Assembly: GCA_001796525.1 (NCBI GenBank)
Contig: MGMT01000034.1
Span: forward strand, 1 to 40,259
Length of the DNA: 40,259 nt
Origin: Chloroflexi bacterium RBG_13_51_52
Lineage (GTDB): Bacteria; Chloroflexota; Dehalococcoidia; Dehalococcoidales; RBG-16-60-22
Direction: 5' to 3'
The notes beneath the pieces are model-generated. The model searched no databases. It saw nothing but the letters and a program-made list of their open reading frames with translations, and was not told the origin of the DNA. The position numbers and the translations under genes were made by a program. Below, one piece after another: positions 1-9,500 of the stretch; position 1 is the first letter of the stretch, and every line of letters begins with the position of its first letter.

Positions 1-1
1 C

Positions 2-478
2 CCCAAGATGTTCCCTAAAGAGCGCCGCCCGGTGATGGCATATCTGGATAACAACCTGGCGAAAGGCAGTAACTTTTACTTAATACACTGGATAATGCCA
101 GGCTTCGGGCAGCAGCCGGAGTGGGAATTCCCATATGCCGGGCATCCGCCGCACATCCATAAAGATGCTGAACTTCTTTTCCACATCGGCACCGACCCTG
201 AAAACCCGATGGACCTGGGAGCGGAGGTGGTAATGTACCTGGGGCCGGAATTGGAAGAGCACCACATTACCCGCACCTGCTGCATCTGGATTCCTCCGAA
301 CTTCATCCACGCCCCCTGGAAACCTATAACCTGCCACCGACCGTGGATATTCATGGAGTTCAATCAAGGACCGGTACATACGGAAAAGTCCTACCGGCAA
401 ATCCTGCCTAAGGAAGCCCGAGAAAGAATGGGCTGGTCGATGTGGCAGGATGACAAGTACCCAGAGATAATGATTTGA
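2..478 (+). CDS. cupin-like protein, 5' end outside the window
   Basis: The frame is open from the first bases of the window to a TGA stop. It carries the motif HPPHIHKDAELL followed by GTDP, about 35 residues after a conserved Met-Ala-Tyr segment. The same pattern occurs in the genes at 838 and 39251. Histidines and acidic residues in this arrangement suggest a metal-binding cupin-like fold. Aligned with the 838 gene, about 20 N-terminal residues are missing before the ATG at position 8, so the true start probably lies upstream of the window and the ATG at 8 is probably internal. The ferredoxin gene follows within about 40 bases, suggesting one transcript. The family is recognised only by internal comparison and no reaction can be assigned. 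Confidence 0.75.
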   Translation, partial: PKMFPKERRPVMAYLDNNLAKGSNFYLIHWIMPGFGQQPEWEFPYAGHPPHIHKDAELLFHIGTDPENPMDLGAEVVMYLGPELEEHHITRTCCIWIPPNFIHAPWKPITCHRPWIFMEFNQGPVHTEKSYRQILPKEARERMGWSMWQDDKYPEIMI

Positions 479-519
479 CTAATACGCATCGGTATATAAA
501 TAGTGTAATGGAGGATAAA

Positions 520-735
520 GTGGCTTACAAGATTGATACGAAGAAATGTCTAAAATGCGGGCTTTGCGTTACGCAAGGGTGCCCTGAAAAAGCTTTCGTA
601 GTGGATAAAAAGGTAAAAGAGGATGACGGGCTAATACTCTACACAACGAGGATAAACCCCAAGAAATGCACCGAATGCGACGAGTGCTTTTCCTTCGAAT
701 GGTGGTGTCCGGCAAAAGCCATCGTAAAGGGATAA
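520..735 (+). CDS. small 4Fe-4S ferredoxin-like protein
   Basis: This 71-residue protein has two cysteine clusters typical of 4Fe-4S binding: CLKCGLCVTQGCP near the N-terminus and CTECDECFSFEWWCP near the C-terminus. The second has six residues between its third and fourth cysteines, longer than in a classic bacterial ferredoxin. It is probably a cytoplasmic electron carrier or a small subunit of an oxidoreductase. A longer reading from a TTG at 475 is possible. The GTG at 520 is preferred because GGAGG lies five bases upstream and the conserved part starts right after it. It sits between two cupin-like genes, so it may supply electrons to, or be co-regulated with, whatever those proteins do. 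Confidence 0.85.
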   Translation: MAYKIDTKKCLKCGLCVTQGCPEKAFVVDKKVKEDDGLILYTTRINPKKCTECDECFSFEWWCPAKAIVKG

Positions 736-837
736 CACCAATCGTTGGAATTCCAGACAACCTTTGTCATAATCATATAACCCTAGTTAAATACGGACCA
801 TCATGTAATATTACTGTTCATCAGGAGGATATAGTAA

Positions 838-1335
838 ATGGCAAAAATGAAATATAGTAAATACTTTCTCCATGAGTTACCAGAGGAACAACGGAAAAAG
901 GGCTTCGGGCGGATGCCGTCAATGGTTGCCTATACCGATAACGATATTATCGAGGGCAGCAAATACTTTTCTGTAATGCTCATGGGCGAGGAAGCGACAA
1001 AAGGCCCCGGTCACGGCCCTCATATCCATCAAGACCCGGAACTGCTAGTAGCCCTCGGTACCGACCCAAGCAATCCCAGAGACCTTGGGGCGGACATGGA
1101 AATGTGCATGGGGCCGGAGATGGAGAGCCACATCATCACCGAATCCACGATGATATGGGTACCGGCAAAATTCGTCCATGCTCCTTTCCGGATACTTAAA
1201 GTACGCCGGCCTTTCCTCTTTATCCAGTGCCAGTACGCTCCCAAGCTGACCGAGACCGCCCTGAAAAAGCTGGTGTCTGAAGAACTGCGGGATAAGATGA
1301 TTTTTATTAATGCTGACGGCAAACAAAAGGAGTAG
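838..1335 (+). CDS. cupin-like protein
   Basis: This 165-residue protein starts at an ATG with AGGAGG about eight bases upstream. It contains HGPHIHQDPELL, then GTDPSNPRDLGAD and a final IWVPAKFVHAPF segment. The H-x-H and later H-A-P are consistent with a metal-binding cupin barrel. It is a close relative of the truncated gene at the left edge and of each half of the gene at 39251. No signal peptide or membrane segment is visible, so it is probably cytoplasmic. The presence of several copies with a ferredoxin and a URO-D-type methyltransferase nearby hints at anaerobic catabolism, but the substrate cannot be read from the sequence. Confidence 0.85.
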   Translation: MAKMKYSKYFLHELPEEQRKKGFGRMPSMVAYTDNDIIEGSKYFSVMLMGEEATKGPGHGPHIHQDPELLVALGTDPSNPRDLGADMEMCMGPEMESHIITESTMIWVPAKFVHAPFRILKVRRPFLFIQCQYAPKLTETALKKLVSEELRDKMIFINADGKQKE

Positions 1336-1493
1336 ATCCGGTAATTTTAACTCCTATTCTATTGATTTTATGTCAGCCTCCGTGATACTATACCAGAAAG
1401 GGAAAATATATTAATTGCCAGTTTCATTTCTGCTAATATTCGAAAAGAATATGAAATCGGCTGGTCGATAGGCAAAGCTAAAAGGAGGCAAAT

Positions 1494-1931
1494 ATGGATT
1501 TCACGGTCGAGAATGTTACTGCCGGAATTATCGGACTAGGAGTTTTGGTTCTAATCGGGGTACTCGTGGTTGCCTGGTACTATTTAAGAGGCATTCATAA
1601 AGGATTTAAGTCTCTGGAACAAGATACCAAAGTCTTCAGTGACAGCGCGAAAAGCTTGAGTCTGGATATAAAATCTCTGACGTTGAGTTTAAGCGCCCTC
1701 GGTCAGGACATTAGAAATATGAACCAGTATTCAGCCTCACTTAGCCAGGATTTAAAAGGACTCAACCAGAATATCGATAATTTGGGAACCAATATCGAAA
1801 AATTAGGGGGCAGTGTTTCCGGTCTGATTGAAAGCCAGAATAAAACAACGGAAGCGGTCCAGAAGGTAGAGCAAAAGCAGGAAGACGAAGTGAAATCAAT
1901 CGAACGCATATCCAAGCATTTTACAGAATAA
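1494..1931 (+). CDS. membrane-anchored coiled-coil protein, function unknown
   Basis: This 145-residue protein has a very good ribosome site (AAAGGAGG, five bases before ATG). One hydrophobic helix spans roughly residues 10-31 (rich in Ile, Val, Leu and Gly). A long helical region follows, with repeated Ser/Leu/Gln/Asn heptad-like patterns to the end. It resembles DUF948-like or chemoreceptor-like coiled coils only in general character. It is likely anchored by the N-terminal helix with the coiled coil on one side of the membrane. A strong terminator follows directly, so it is probably transcribed separately from the genes downstream. Confidence 0.7.
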   Translation: MDFTVENVTAGIIGLGVLVLIGVLVVAWYYLRGIHKGFKSLEQDTKVFSDSAKSLSLDIKSLTLSLSALGQDIRNMNQYSASLSQDLKGLNQNIDNLGTNIEKLGGSVSGLIESQNKTTEAVQKVEQKQEDEVKSIERISKHFTE

Positions 1932-1983
1932 AACCGGAAAATTGCACCATAAATAATAAAAGCAAATATTTAAAACAGCTAGT

Positions 1984-2026
1984 GGGAAGTGACAATAGTA
2001 ATGCATAGTGCACTTCCCTTCTTTTT
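1984..2026 (+). terminator. rho-independent terminator
   Basis: A perfect 8-bp inverted repeat, GGGAAGTG (1984-1991) with CACTTCCC (2011-2018), is followed by a T-rich tail (TTCTTTTT). It lies about 50 bases after the stop of the coiled-coil gene. The loop is rather long at 19 bases. Confidence 0.75.
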
Positions 2027-2050
2027 ACCAACAGTAATGAACAAAGCCAC

Positions 2051-2080
2051 TTGCTAAAACGCATGATATCAAGGTATACT
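2051..2080 (+). promoter_or_regulatory. predicted sigma-70 type promoter
   Basis: TTGCTA (2051-2056) and TATACT (2075-2080) are separated by 18 bases. They lie just after the terminator and about 40 bases before the zinc-ribbon gene, so they probably drive the zinc-ribbon/comF/hpf/ogt-type group. Predicted from sequence only. Confidence 0.5.
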
Positions 2081-2121
2081 TAATAGGTCTATTTTATATT
2101 TTCGGTTGGGAGGAGGACCCC

Positions 2122-2334
2122 ATGGAACAGTTCAATTTTCCTAAATGTCAGAAATGCAGCACCGGTGACCTCGTGCCATTATCCGATTTCGGCAGTCAGG
2201 GAGCATCCATTCAATTTAAAGCCTGGGTTTGTACCAATCCTGATTGCGGTTTCAATCTAAAAATCAGGAACGGTGATGTCTATAGAGATGAGCCTATAAT
2301 GAGCGGCACTCTGCACAACTCACGCGCTCGCTGA
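2122..2334 (+). CDS. small zinc-ribbon protein
   Basis: This 70-residue protein has the cysteine pairs CQKC near the N-terminus and CTNPDC in the middle, which could form one zinc ribbon. The tail after residue 55 is polar and lacks recognisable features. GGGAGGAGG lies seven bases before the ATG. It heads a short plus-strand cluster ending with the alkyltransferase gene. Proteins of this kind are common and mostly uncharacterised; a nucleic-acid or protein-binding role is only a guess. Confidence 0.7.
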   Translation: MEQFNFPKCQKCSTGDLVPLSDFGSQGASIQFKAWVCTNPDCGFNLKIRNGDVYRDEPIMSGTLHNSRAR

Positions 2335-2370
2335 AATAAAGCAAGTTGCAATAGTAATTAATAATTACGG

Positions 2371-3081
2371 ATGGCAGATGTGCTTCCTCCAATAACCAAG
2401 CTGAAGAGGGTAGCACTTGATTTACTCTTCCCACCATGGTGTATCGGCTGTGGCAGGGAAGGCAAATATATTTGCAGCTCCTGTCAACAACAATTGCCGC
2501 TGATTTCCCCCCCGATTTGCTTAAAGTGCGGACGCCCGCTGACTATTGATAATACGTGCCCCGGATGTATTGAAGGTCCGATAGAGATAGACGGCATCCG
2601 TTCACCGTTTTTATTCCAGGGCATGATACGCAAGGCTATTCATGAGCTTAAATATCGTAATCTTAAAGCAATAACGCCTCTATTAGCCAGTTTCCTTTAC
2701 AGTTACCTTAAAGATAATCCCCTTCCTGGTAATACACTGGTGCCAGTGCCGATACATAAAAAACGACTAAATGAGCGTGGTTTCAATCAATCTTCACTAT
2801 TATCCCGTGAACTGGGTCGAATGAGTAGACTGCCTGTGATTGAAGACTGCCTGAAGCGACAAACTCATACACCGCCACAGGTAAGAACATCAAGCGCCGC
2901 AGAGCGGCGGAAAAATATTGCCGATGCCTTCACCTGCATCAACAAGCAGCTGGAAGGCAAACAGGTAATATTAATCGATGATGTTTCAACCTCCGGAGCT
3001 ACCCTGAACACCTGCGCCGGAGTGCTAAAGACCGCTGGCGCTGCCAGTGTCTGGGGTCTAGTGTTAGCTCTGGAAATTTAG
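2371..3081 (+). CDS. comF: ComF family phosphoribosyltransferase-like protein
   Basis: This 236-residue protein has the standard ComF/GntX layout. An N-terminal zinc finger uses cysteines near residues 24, 27, 35 and 38, with a second cysteine set near 50, 53, 63 and 66. A type I phosphoribosyltransferase domain follows, with the PRPP-binding motif VILIDDVSTSGAT at 199-211. It also carries VPVPIHKKRLNERGFNQ, diagnostic of the family. In competent bacteria ComFC takes part in uptake or processing of single-stranded DNA; in non-competent lineages its role is unclear. No strong Shine-Dalgarno is visible, so translation may depend on the zinc-ribbon gene 36 bases upstream. Confidence 0.92.
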   Translation: MADVLPPITKLKRVALDLLFPPWCIGCGREGKYICSSCQQQLPLISPPICLKCGRPLTIDNTCPGCIEGPIEIDGIRSPFLFQGMIRKAIHELKYRNLKAITPLLASFLYSYLKDNPLPGNTLVPVPIHKKRLNERGFNQSSLLSRELGRMSRLPVIEDCLKRQTHTPPQVRTSSAAERRKNIADAFTCINKQLEGKQVILIDDVSTSGATLNTCAGVLKTAGAASVWGLVLALEI

Positions 3082-3124
3082 AGAATAAACATAGAAAATA
3101 GGATACTTACAGGAGCGTGGCAAG

Positions 3125-3673
3125 ATGGAGTTACAAATTACCGGGAACAATACGGAAATAAAACCGGACACTCACATCTATATCGAGCGTAAATTCAATA
3201 AACTCAAGAAGCACCTGCCCGAGATTTTAGACATCAAGATAGAAATATCCGAGGAAGATACAAAGTCGAAAGACCAACGCTTCTTGATGAGAGCTACTGT
3301 CAACAGCGGTGTGGGCAGGTCGCTGTTTCACGCTGAAGAAAGAGCCGAAGACCAGTTCAAAGCTACTGATAAAGTAGCTGCTATCCTCACGCGGCAACTG
3401 GAAAAGCACAAAGGCAAGCTTTATGACCGGGGGAGGGGTAATCCGCTTGCCCGAGGCAAGTTCAATCAGCAGGAAACAGAAAAGACTACGAGGAAGGTAG
3501 TCAAGACCAAACGTTTCGTCATTGAACCGATGGAACTGGAAGAAGCCATTTCACAGATGGAGCAACTCGGTCACGACTTTTTCCTGTTTTACGATGCCGA
3601 CGCCAGTGATATACGTCTTCTTTATCGGCGTAAAGACGGCGATTACGGACTCATCGAGCCGGAATTCAAATAA
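3125..3673 (+). CDS. hpf: ribosome hibernation promoting factor, long form
   Basis: This 182-residue protein consists of the RaiA/HPF ribosome-binding domain (about residues 1-105) and a C-terminal domain (about 125-182). The C-terminal part contains FFLFYDADASDIRLLYRRKDGDYGLIEP, split here by its key residues F-F-x-F and Y-R-R-K-D-G-x-Y-G-L-I. The long form promotes 100S dimers of ribosomes in slow growth. GGAG lies about ten bases before the ATG. Its stop codon overlaps the start of the next gene (TAATG), indicating translational coupling. Confidence 0.93.
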   Translation: MELQITGNNTEIKPDTHIYIERKFNKLKKHLPEILDIKIEISEEDTKSKDQRFLMRATVNSGVGRSLFHAEERAEDQFKATDKVAAILTRQLEKHKGKLYDRGRGNPLARGKFNQQETEKTTRKVVKTKRFVIEPMELEEAISQMEQLGHDFFLFYDADASDIRLLYRRKDGDYGLIEPEFK

Positions 3674-4191
3674 TGCGGCAGCAGTTATATTATGTCATCT
3701 TTAATACAGCAGCGGGCTGGGTGGGGATATTGGGGTCATCAGGCGGAGTGCGACGTACTACCCTGCCGTATCCATCACAAAAACAAGCGCTTGCCTCGCT
3801 TGGAATTGATACCGCCCAAGCGATTCTTTCAAAAAATAATTTTAGAGACCTGATACAACGATTCCAGCTTTACTTCACCGGTCGCCGCGTAAATTTCCCG
3901 GATAAACTTGATTTGAATAAAGCTACGGATTTTCAACGCAATGTCTGGGAGGCAACACGACAAATCCCCTACGGACAGACAAGAAGCTATGCCTGGGTAG
4001 CCCAATATTCGGGTAAACCGGGTGCGGCCCAAGCGGTGGGACAGGCCCTTGCAAAAAATACGCTGCCGATAATCATACCGTGTCACCGGGTGCTTAAAAG
4101 CGATGATAAATTGGGGGGATTTAGCGGGGGGCTGGAAATGAAAAAACGCCTGCTTGTGCTGGAAAATGTGGGGTTAGATAAGCTTTTATAA
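3673..4191 (+). CDS. ogt: methylated-DNA--protein-cysteine S-methyltransferase (Ogt/Ada-C type)
   Basis: This 172-residue protein has the active-site motif IPCHRV with the acceptor cysteine at residue 137. The DNA-binding helix region FQRNVWEATRQIPYGQTRSY starts around 87, and the usual GGFSGG loop follows the active site. It repairs O6-alkylguanine by transferring the alkyl group irreversibly to its cysteine. The family assignment is secure; ogt rather than ada or adaB is chosen by size and lack of fusion domains. Its ATG overlaps the hpf stop. It ends four bases before the convergent radC gene. Confidence 0.92.
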   Translation: MRQQLYYVIFNTAAGWVGILGSSGGVRRTTLPYPSQKQALASLGIDTAQAILSKNNFRDLIQRFQLYFTGRRVNFPDKLDLNKATDFQRNVWEATRQIPYGQTRSYAWVAQYSGKPGAAQAVGQALAKNTLPIIIPCHRVLKSDDKLGGFSGGLEMKKRLLVLENVGLDKLL

Positions 4192-4195
4192 CAGC

Positions 4196-4990
4196 CTAGT
4201 ATTTCTTATCACCGGAAATGTTAGTTTTGTAGAATCTTTTTCTGGCTTCAGCGGTACCCCTTAACATCTGGTTCAGAAAATCTGTCTCGTATTCCTCAAT
4301 TAAGCCTTCTCCGGCAAAGCTAAAATATTTATTCTCCCCGATAATAATATGGTCGAGCACCTTAAGGCGCATAATTCTGCCGGCATAGACTAGTTCACGG
4401 GTTAAACCTTTATCGCTGGAACTTGGTTCAACAGCTCCCGAGGGATGGTTATGAACGAAAATCAGGGCGGCTGCATTACTTTTAATAGCTCCCTCGATAA
4501 TTTCGCGGGAGGATACAGAACTGCTATTGATGGTCCCTTCCGAAAGGTTTACGGTATTAATTATCTGATTCTGGCTGCTTAAGTAGATAACCTTAAAGAC
4601 CTCTTTTTTCAGACCGCGCATGGAATGGTAGAGATAATCGAAAACCTCCTGTGAAGAGCGGTAAAAAGGTTTCTCCAGCATTTTTGAATGCAGGAACTCG
4701 CGGGCAACCTCTTGCACCAGCTTGATACCGAACGTACTATGGGCGCCAATCCCTTTTATCTGCTGCAGTTCTTCAGCCGGGGCTTCCAGAACGCCGCGTA
4801 GCGTCTGAAACCTCTTGATAGCTTCCTTGGCTGACTGCTTGCAGTCTTTACGCGGCGTGCCCAGGCTAAACAGCAGTTCCACGATTTCATAGTCGTGGAA
4901 GCCGCTTAATCCGGACTTCAGAAATTTTTCTCGCAGTCTTTTCCGGTGCCCTTGATAGGTATCCGGTGACAGTCTCTCTGCTTTTTCCAT
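4196..4990 (-). CDS. radC: RadC/JAB-domain (UPF0758) protein
   Basis: This 264-residue protein has an N-terminal helix-hairpin-helix-like part (about residues 30-100) and a C-terminal JAB/MPN domain. The metal-binding JAMM signature is complete: H180-N-H182-P-S-G and D193. Although called RadC, members of this family are JAMM-fold proteins whose repair role is disputed. The C-terminal 25 residues are basic and extend past the usual domain end. It is convergent with the alkyltransferase gene. Confidence 0.9.
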   Translation of the reverse strand: MEKAERLSPDTYQGHRKRLREKFLKSGLSGFHDYEIVELLFSLGTPRKDCKQSAKEAIKRFQTLRGVLEAPAEELQQIKGIGAHSTFGIKLVQEVAREFLHSKMLEKPFYRSSQEVFDYLYHSMRGLKKEVFKVIYLSSQNQIINTVNLSEGTINSSSVSSREIIEGAIKSNAAALIFVHNHPSGAVEPSSSDKGLTRELVYAGRIMRLKVLDHIIIGENKYFSFAGEGLIEEYETDFLNQMLRGTAEARKRFYKTNISGDKKY

Positions 4991-5057
4991 TTTTTTACTC
5001 TTTTATATTCGACCGTATTGTAGCATTAAAAATGATACATTTCCAGAGGATTATTTA

Positions 5058-5066
5058 TGTTATAAT
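5058..5066 (+). promoter_or_regulatory. extended -10 promoter
   Basis: TGTTATAAT (TGn plus a perfect TATAAT) ends about 40 bases before the small gene at 5107. No good -35 is seen, which fits an extended -10 promoter. Confidence 0.5.
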
Positions 5067-5106
5067 GAGCATTAAAGCAGATTGAAGTTATATAAAAGGA
5101 GACTAT

Positions 5107-5325
5107 ATGGCCGATAAGGTTACCGACAGAAATCCAATTTTTAGCAAACCACTCCCAGAGATCCTAGACGATATACAAGACGCTGCCGCAGACGCCCGGA
5201 GAGCTGCCGAAGACGCTAGAAATGCTGGTGAACAAGCCGCCGAAGAAGTCATGAAGCGATTACGCAAGTTGTTCTTGAAAATGGCTAAAGATATTACGGA
5301 AGCGCTGGACGAGCCGAAAAAATAA
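5107..5325 (+). CDS. small helical protein, function unknown
   Basis: This 72-residue, highly charged protein has an alanine/arginine/glutamate-rich central helix (about residues 20-60) that looks amphipathic or coiled-coil. AAAAGGAG is seven bases before the ATG and an extended -10 lies upstream, so expression is likely. It contains no cysteines, membrane segment or recognisable domain. It stands alone between divergent radC and convergent M50 protease genes. Confidence 0.65.
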   Translation: MADKVTDRNPIFSKPLPEILDDIQDAAADARRAAEDARNAGEQAAEEVMKRLRKLFLKMAKDITEALDEPKK

Positions 5326-5352
5326 CCGTCAAGCTTTCCGGGAACTGTGTCC

Positions 5353-6471
5353 TTATTTTAAACCCAACTCACGGTTCATCTGGATAAGACGGATGATATC
5401 AGCGCGGCTCAAAAGCCCGCCGCATTTTCCCTGGTCAATAATAAGCACCTGGTTGATATCGTTTTTGGCAATCATCGCCAGTGCCGCGTGCAAATTATCT
5501 TCCGGAGATACCGTGTATAGCGGTTCGACGGTCATTATCTGACTTACGGGAGTGACCGTCCACTTATCCTGCGATATTTTTTTTACATCGGTAATAGTAG
5601 CAATACCGACAAGCTGACCGTCCCGACAGACAGGGACTGCCCTGCCCTGTTGTTTTCGGAAGATATCCCTGACCAATTCGCCTACCGTTGCCTCGGGCGA
5701 TATGGTACTGATATCGGGTTTCATCAATTCTCTTACCTTAACGTGACTCAATCGTTCCCGCAGCGTGATTTCCTTGCGACTGGCATCGGCGGAGCTATTG
5801 AGAAACCATCCGATAAACGCTATCCACAGACCGCTCACGAAGCTGACGGATATCATCAGGAAAAGCCCCAGCCCGATAAAAATCCATCCGAAGATTTGCC
5901 CCACCATCCCGGCAATATCGGTCGCTCGGGCTAGATTGCCCGTCGAGCCCCAGATGATAGAACGCAGCACACGTCCTCCATCCAGAGGAAATCCGGGCAA
6001 TAGATTAAAGATGCCCAGATACATATTGATGATAGCCATGTAACTCAATATAGCTGCGAGCGGGGTGGTAGCATCTCCGGGCAGCCTGGAGAGTCCCCAG
6101 AAAATAACCGCTATCACAAGACTGGTCGTAGGTCCCACGATAGCCATCGCAAACTCTGCGGCCGGCTTTTGCGGCTCTTCTTCCAGATTGCTGGCGCCGC
6201 CGAGAAGAAAAAGCGTAATGCTGTGAACCGGAATACCCCTAGCATTAGCGACTAGCGAATGAGCCAGTTCGTGTAACAAAACCGAAACGAAAATGAGCAG
6301 CGCTGCGATGATACCCGTTAGCCAGTAGGCAGCTGTGCTCCAGCCGGGGTATGACACCGGGAAATAAACCATAGCCAGCGTCCAGCTGAAGAATATTAAC
6401 GCAAATATCCAGGTATAATGGATGCCGATGGTTATCCCGGCAATACGGAAAAGTTTAAACGATGCTTTCAT
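5353..6471 (-). CDS. site-2 protease (M50 family) with CBS domain pair
   Basis: This 372-residue integral membrane zinc metalloprotease has HELAH at residues 67-71, with the second metal motif NLLPGFPLDGGR (Asp164) near residue 160. About five or six hydrophobic segments lie in the first 230 residues. Two CBS domains follow (about 245-305 and 310-370) and probably sense an adenine nucleotide. This is the Rip3/sll0528-like subgroup of intramembrane proteases that cut anti-sigma factors or other membrane proteins; the substrate is unknown. AGGA lies eight bases upstream of the ATG. It starts 33 bases after the dnaE stop, so the two may be co-transcribed. Confidence 0.92.
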   Translation of the reverse strand: MKASFKLFRIAGITIGIHYTWIFALIFFSWTLAMVYFPVSYPGWSTAAYWLTGIIAALLIFVSVLLHELAHSLVANARGIPVHSITLFLLGGASNLEEEPQKPAAEFAMAIVGPTTSLVIAVIFWGLSRLPGDATTPLAAILSYMAIINMYLGIFNLLPGFPLDGGRVLRSIIWGSTGNLARATDIAGMVGQIFGWIFIGLGLFLMISVSFVSGLWIAFIGWFLNSSADASRKEITLRERLSHVKVRELMKPDISTISPEATVGELVRDIFRKQQGRAVPVCRDGQLVGIATITDVKKISQDKWTVTPVSQIMTVEPLYTVSPEDNLHAALAMIAKNDINQVLIIDQGKCGGLLSRADIIRLIQMNRELGLK

Positions 6472-6503
6472 AGTGATATTCCTAATTCAATTCCAGTATA
6501 TCA

Positions 6504-9500
6504 CTAAAGCCTTTCAACTTTAAGCCCCGCCTCTCCCACCAAATCGACCAGACGCTGCTCAAGCTCGGGACAACAGCCGGTCTGCAGACCGGGCATCTTG
6601 AGTGGAACAGCACCGCTTCCGTTGATTACATTCAACTGCACTTCATCATGGCCGATGTAAGTTTTCAGGATAGAAACGATTTTACCCAGTAGCGCTATAT
6701 CTGCTCCTTCGTCATCAGTCTGCTTGATATTAATGTGCAAGAGATGTCTGGCAGCAGGTGCGTCAACCGGATTCTCCACCGAGACATCCTGCTTTACAGG
6801 TACCGTCCTGGTGACCGGCTCTTCCCCTTCCTGGGGGGGCTGGTAAAGACGAACGCTATCACAGCTTATCTGTGCCCTTTCCTCACGTACCCTTACCCTG
6901 CCCTGGATAATAAGCTCGTTGCCTTCCTTCCAGAGTTCATCAGTATCAGCATAGACCTTGGGCCAAACCATTACCTCTACCTGCCCGCTGAAATCTTCAA
7001 GAATAGCATTAGCAAAAGAACGCCCGTCCTTGGTCAGGAGATACCGCGCCAGAACGACTCTGCCGGCTAACACCACAGTTTGTCCATCGAGTTCCACATT
7101 GATTTCTTCACAGAATTTGGTGTTGGGGGTGGCGTTACTGAAAACAGGACTGAAAGGTTTTTCCGAGAAGCTGACACCCAGCAGTTCTTTCTCCCAGAAG
7201 GCTTTCTCTCTATCGGTAACTTCCGATGGCGCAAGTTCCAACTCGGGAAGGGGCACTGGGGTCGATTCTCCGAAAAGGTCGAACATCGTGGTCTGCCCCG
7301 TTTCGCGGAGTCGTTGCTCGCGCTGTGCCAAGGCTAAAATACGGGCGACACTATTGAGGAGAGTCCCCCGATTTCCCAAGCAGTCTAGAGCACCGGCTTT
7401 TATCAGGCTTTCCATGACCCGCCGGTTAACTGCCTGCAGGTTGGCGCGACGGCAAAGGTCTTCGACCGATTTAAATACTCCGTTTTTATTACGTTCGTTG
7501 ACTAAGGGCTCAATCGCCCCGGGACCAACGTTTTTGACAGCGCCGAGTCCAAAGCGAATAGATGGTTGCTCGGCACCGTTTTCTTCTATGGAAAAATCCA
7601 GTTGACTATTGTTAATGTCCGGAGGCAAAACATTGATATTAAGTCGGCGGCATTCTGATATCGCGCTGGCGGTCTTTTCCAGTTCCCCGACATGGATGGT
7701 TAAAAAGGCATTGATATATTCTGCTGTGTAATTGGCCTTGAGATATGCCGTCTGGTAAGCAATCAAGGCATAGCACCAGGCATGTGCCTTATTAAACGCA
7801 TAGCCGGTAAAAGGCTCAATTAGGGCAAAGACCTCTTCCGCCAGCTCAGAGGTAAACTCCTTCTTTTTAGCGCCGCTGATAAAGGCACGTTTTTCCTTCT
7901 TCATAGTTTCAGCAATCTTTTTGCCCATTGCCTTGCGGAAAATATCCGCCTGTCCCAGGCTGTAGCCGGCGAACTCCTGGACAATCAGCAGCACCTGCTC
8001 CTGATAAACGATAACGCCGTAAGTCTCTTTAAGGATATTTTCCAGGGCGGGGTGGGGATATCGTATCGGCTGGCGGCCGTGTTTAGCATCGATAAAGCGG
8101 GGAATGTGCTCCATAGGCCCGGGGCGGTAAAGCGCTACCATAGCGGCGATATCGCTGAAGACGGAAGGTTTGAGTTCCTTAATATAGCGCCGCATGCCGG
8201 AGCCTTCCAGCTGAAAGACACCCGCTGTTTCACCAGATGCCAGCAAATCATAGGTCTTTTTGTCATCCATCGGCAGCTTATACAAATCGATATCGATGCC
8301 GTGTTTTTCTTTGATAATGTCCCTCGCTTTACCGAGAATAGTCAGATTAGCCAAGCCGAGGAAGTCCATCTTGAGCAACCCGATGCGGGCGATATCATTC
8401 ATGGAAAACTGGGTCATGACAGCTTCCTGATTATCCGTTTTAGCAGAACGCTGGAGCGGAACATATTTTGTCAGTGGTTCCTTGGAGATAACGACGCCCG
8501 CCGCATGAGTACTGGCATGTCGGGACACTCCCTCTACCCGTCGCGCTGTATTAACCAGATTACGGACGATTTCGTCTTCCTGATAAATACTTTTAAGCTC
8601 ATGGTTCTCGTCCATCGCTCTTGTTAGGGTCATGCCGGGCATACCGGGCACCAGTCGCGCCACCCGGTCGACATCACCGTAGGGCATGCCCAAAGCCCTG
8701 CCGACATCGCGGATAGCCGCCCTGGCTCCAAGCGTACCGAAGGTAATAATCTGAGCGACGTGGTCCTGGCCATACTTCTGCGTGACATAGCCGATAACCT
8801 CATCACGGCGGTCGTCCTGAAAGTCCATATCGACGTCCGGCATTTCTTTGCGTTCGATGTTAAGGAAGCGTTCGAATATCATGCCGTGTTCCAGAGGGTC
8901 TAGAGGAGTTATGCCGAGACAGTGTAAAACGATACTGGAAGCGGCGCTGCCCCGCACCCCGAAAAGAATATTCCGCCTCTTGGCGAAAGAAATGATATCC
9001 CATACAACCAGAATATAGTTGGCGAAATTGGTCGTCCGTATGACATCAAGTTCATATTCGAGGCGTTTTTTAATTTCCGGGGTGGGGTCGGGGTAATATT
9101 GCTGTAAATTTTCGTAACAGAGGTCGGACAGGAACTTATCGGCGGTCTTGCCCTCGGGGATACCGATTTCCGGCAGGTGCAGCCGCCCGAACTCCATCTC
9201 CAGGTCGCACATTGCCGCGATACGCTCGGTATTTTCCAACGCCTGCGGAATATCTTTGTAAAGCTCCGCCATTTCTTCCGGGCTTTTAAGGTAGAAAAAA
9301 TCACCCGCCATTTTCATGCGTTTTTCATCGTGGATAGTCGTGTTCGTGCCGATGCAGAGCAAAATAGCGTGTGCGGAGGCGTCTTCCTTTTTTACGTAAT
9401 GGGTATCGTTGGTAGCAACGATAGGTATATTTAGCTCTTTACCCATCTCAACCAGATACTTATTTGCGGCTTCCAGCTCCGGAATGGGGTGCCTCATGAT

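Noticed and set aside
475..519. TTG start for the ferredoxin-like gene
   Set aside because: The extra 15 residues are not ferredoxin-like and the GTG at 520 has a much better ribosome site.
8052..8627. Plus-strand open frame of 191 codons inside dnaE
   Set aside because: Antisense to the conserved polymerase domain; no independent support.
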